DNA of 6,839 nucleotides, from NCBI GenBank assembly GCA_030151245.1, contig JASLEF010000085.1:1-6839 (forward strand), given 5' to 3'. Position numbers and translations under genes: made by a program. Under the pieces are notes generated by a model, which was given only the letters and a program-made list of their open reading frames with translations, did not search any database and was not told where the DNA came from. The DNA is from Ignatzschineria sp. GTDB taxonomy: Bacteria > Pseudomonadota > Gammaproteobacteria > Cardiobacteriales > Wohlfahrtiimonadaceae. Below, one piece after another: positions 5,542-6,839 of the stretch; the stretch's first letter is position 1; each line of letters begins with the position of its first letter.

Positions 5542-5647
5542 CCTTATCTAAACGCTTCTACAATAACAGTGCAATATGATAAGCCACCATCAATAATGAT
5601 CTATTAGAGATATTTCCCAAATATCTTCTCTTCAGGATAATCTTCTC

Positions 5648-6541
5648 TCAGCTTTCGTAGGTTTTCACCCTTGTAAGATCTCTTTTCCAAATCAAGCCAT
5701 CTTGAATATTAGAAGCCTGTCGATCCAATTTAAATCGTCCTTTAAAACGATATCGTGTCTCCCCAAAAACATTTTTACCATGTGCAAAGACAATCCGATA
5801 CTCTATATTGTCATTAAGGTGTTTAGTAACGTGCTCTCTTCTCATTTTCTCTGATAAATTTTCAGCGGTTTTCTCTTCAATTAGTGTTTCATGATCTTTA
5901 AGCACATTTTCCCAATCATTATTGACATACAACTTTGGAAACCAAATAACAGTTTTAGACTCATGAGGATGTTTTACCCCACCTCTTTGATATCTTTGAT
6001 AATTCAGCCCGAAACATTTCAAAGCATCGACAATATGATGAAAAGCACAATTGTCTTCTAAAGCAATATTCCCTTTTTGAATATAAAAATAAGGATCTAT
6101 TACCCTATTGATATCCCAAGGCTCAAACTCCTTGCTATTCACAAGCTCTCTTTTTTTATGGCGAATAAGCTCAATCAGATTTTCTATCGCTTGATTAACC
6201 TGAAGAATAGCCTCTGTTCCATTAGTTATACCGATTTCTCGTGTGGGGATAGGAATTCTATAAACTTCCGCATCTATTGCGCCAATAATATCCTTTTCCC
6301 GAACCTCATCTTTACTCTTTATCTTCTCATGATACGGCTCATCAACTTCCAAAATTATATTCAATTGAGGCAGATAAAGATCCGCTAATGCATACCCCTC
6401 TTTACGAGCAATATATTGCTGAGGTTGTATCTCTATCTCTAAATCATCTAAGCGATGTAAAAATCGACTAATCACATAATGTTCATAGCGTTTATGACTC
6501 ATTTTACTCAAAATCTTACTGTAATAATCTAATAGGCTCAT
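5648..6541 (-). CDS. Modification-dependent endonuclease, PvuRts1I/AbaSI-like
   Basis: A protein of 297 residues, close to the size I recall for PvuRts1I/AbaSI enzymes (just under 300), which cut DNA carrying 5-hydroxymethyl or glucosylated cytosine. The N-terminal half (about 1-130) shows a PD-(D/E)XK-type core: Asp54 in ALADLYLP, then Glu65 and Asp67 in NIILEVDEPYH, followed by a DIIGAIDAEVYRI strand. The C-terminal half (about 148-297) ends with YRFKGRFKLD, GLIWKRD and RVKTY, which fits the SRA-like base-reading domain of this family. The assignment rests on motif memory; an unrelated Vsr/DUF559-like nuclease is the alternative. ATG at 6541 is chosen because AGGA lies 7 nt upstream; an in-frame TTG at 6556 would add five residues and overlaps that site. 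No methyltransferase is adjacent, as expected for a type IV enzyme. The gene is visibly AT-richer than the ThDP gene, a hint of transfer. Confidence 0.66.
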   Translation of the reverse strand: MSLLDYYSKILSKMSHKRYEHYVISRFLHRLDDLEIEIQPQQYIARKEGYALADLYLPQLNIILEVDEPYHEKIKSKDEVREKDIIGAIDAEVYRIPIPTREIGITNGTEAILQVNQAIENLIELIRHKKRELVNSKEFEPWDINRVIDPYFYIQKGNIALEDNCAFHHIVDALKCFGLNYQRYQRGGVKHPHESKTVIWFPKLYVNNDWENVLKDHETLIEEKTAENLSEKMRREHVTKHLNDNIEYRIVFAHGKNVFGETRYRFKGRFKLDRQASNIQDGLIWKRDLTRVKTYES

Positions 6542-6557
6542 CTGACATTCCTGCAAT

Positions 6558-6591
6558 AAAAAAGCGCCTCACCATAATGGGTTTGCGCTTT
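6558..6591 (-). terminator. Intrinsic terminator of the rluF transcript
   Basis: On the minus strand AAAGCGC pairs with GCGCTTT around a 17-nt interior that can form a small inner hairpin (ACC/GGT), and the stem is followed by TTTTTTATT. It starts 26 nt after the rluF stop and separates it from the nuclease gene, whose ribosome site follows at once. Confidence 0.75.
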
Positions 6592-6595
6592 ATCT

Positions 6596-6624
6596 AATAT
6601 CTTTAGACCTTTTCGATCTACCAA
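6596..6624 (-). promoter_or_regulatory. Weak candidate promoter of the nuclease gene
   Basis: On the minus strand TTGGTA (6624-6619) and GATATT (6601-6596) are separated by 17 nt; each matches its consensus at four of six positions. It overlaps the last codon and stop of rluF. The start point would fall at the foot of the rluF terminator, so most of that hairpin would also form in the nuclease leader. Confidence 0.25.
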
Positions 6625-6839
6625 TCTTTTGGCTCATAATTAAGATCAATAAAGAGTTTATCTTTCTCTTTTTTCGTCAGATAACGCCATTCTCCCATCG
6701 GCATTCTGCCCAGCTCGATATTCATGATCCGCAATCTTTTCAGCTCTGTGACGGTATACCCCATGGTTTCTGTCATTCGGCGAATTTGACGGTTCAACCC
6801 TTGCATCAAGATAATATTAAACTGATGCGAGCCAATTTG
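6618..6839 (-). CDS. rluF: 23S rRNA pseudouridine synthase RluF, C-terminal part (partial)
   Basis: The last 73 residues of a gene that enters from the right edge; its N-terminal S4-like and catalytic Asp regions are outside the window. The visible part begins QIGSHQFNIILMQGLNRQIR, followed by RMTETMGYTVTELKRLRIMNIELGRMPMGEWRYLTKKEKDKLF. QGLNRQIRRM, LxRxRIMNxxL and GEWRxLT are the conserved C-terminal motifs of the RsuA/RluB/E/F group, and QGLNRQIRRM is the RluF form. RluF makes pseudouridine in 23S rRNA (position 2604 in E. coli). The protein stops soon after the conserved core (DLNYEPKDW) and lacks the long basic tail of the E. coli enzyme. An intrinsic terminator follows the stop. Confidence 0.85.
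   Translation of the reverse strand, partial: QIGSHQFNIILMQGLNRQIRRMTETMGYTVTELKRLRIMNIELGRMPMGEWRYLTKKEKDKLFIDLNYEPKDW

Noticed and set aside
5608..5626. AGATATTT-CCC-AAATATCT hairpin as the nuclease terminator
   Set aside because: It is a perfect 8-bp stem but entirely AT-rich apart from one G/C pair, with a 3-nt loop and no T-run on the minus strand. The bidirectional terminator at 5507-5541 is the better stop.

Overview
The window looks like chromosomal DNA from a moderately AT-rich gammaproteobacterium. The evidence is an RluF-type pseudouridine synthase tail, gene-dense coding with good Shine-Dalgarno sites, classic hairpin-plus-T terminators and TTGACA/TATAAT-like promoter boxes. An Ignatzschineria/Wohlfahrtiimonas-like host is a low-confidence guess from overall composition and gene style.

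Layout. (1) Positions 1-1000 hold no convincing conventional gene. They contain an AT-rich leader, an 84-bp array of degenerate hexamers, a 16-bp perfect palindrome and two tandem diverged copies of a unit of about 280-290 bp. The right copy carries the terminator of the neighbouring transporter operon and, just beyond it, a small ORF with an excellent ribosome binding site. (2) Positions 1007-2667 (minus strand) form a two-gene operon: a small DUF3311-like membrane protein, then a sodium:solute symporter (SSS) family permease. (3) Position 2974 onward (plus strand) holds a FadR-type GntR regulator followed by a thiamine diphosphate (ThDP) dependent enzyme of the acetolactate-synthase superfamily, closed by a strong terminator. 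(4) Positions 5648-6541 (minus) encode a stand-alone nuclease that resembles the PvuRts1I/AbaSI modification-dependent restriction enzymes. (5) The right edge (minus) holds the C-terminal end of rluF, with its own terminator.

How it works together. Regulator, transporter pair and ThDP enzyme appear to be one local regulon. Two operator-like palindromes that differ at a single base in their 13-bp core (CTGGaCTGACCAG and CTGGtCTGACCAG) lie in the promoter region of the divergent transporter operon and immediately upstream of the ThDP enzyme. The simplest reading is a substrate-inducible catabolic module: the permease imports a small carboxylate, perhaps a 2-oxo acid, the ThDP enzyme decarboxylates or condenses it, and the FadR-type protein senses the substrate or product. 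The substrate cannot be read from the sequence. The nuclease is unrelated to this module and is probably a single-gene defence against phage DNA carrying modified cytosines.

The least explained part is the repeat region at 263-949.
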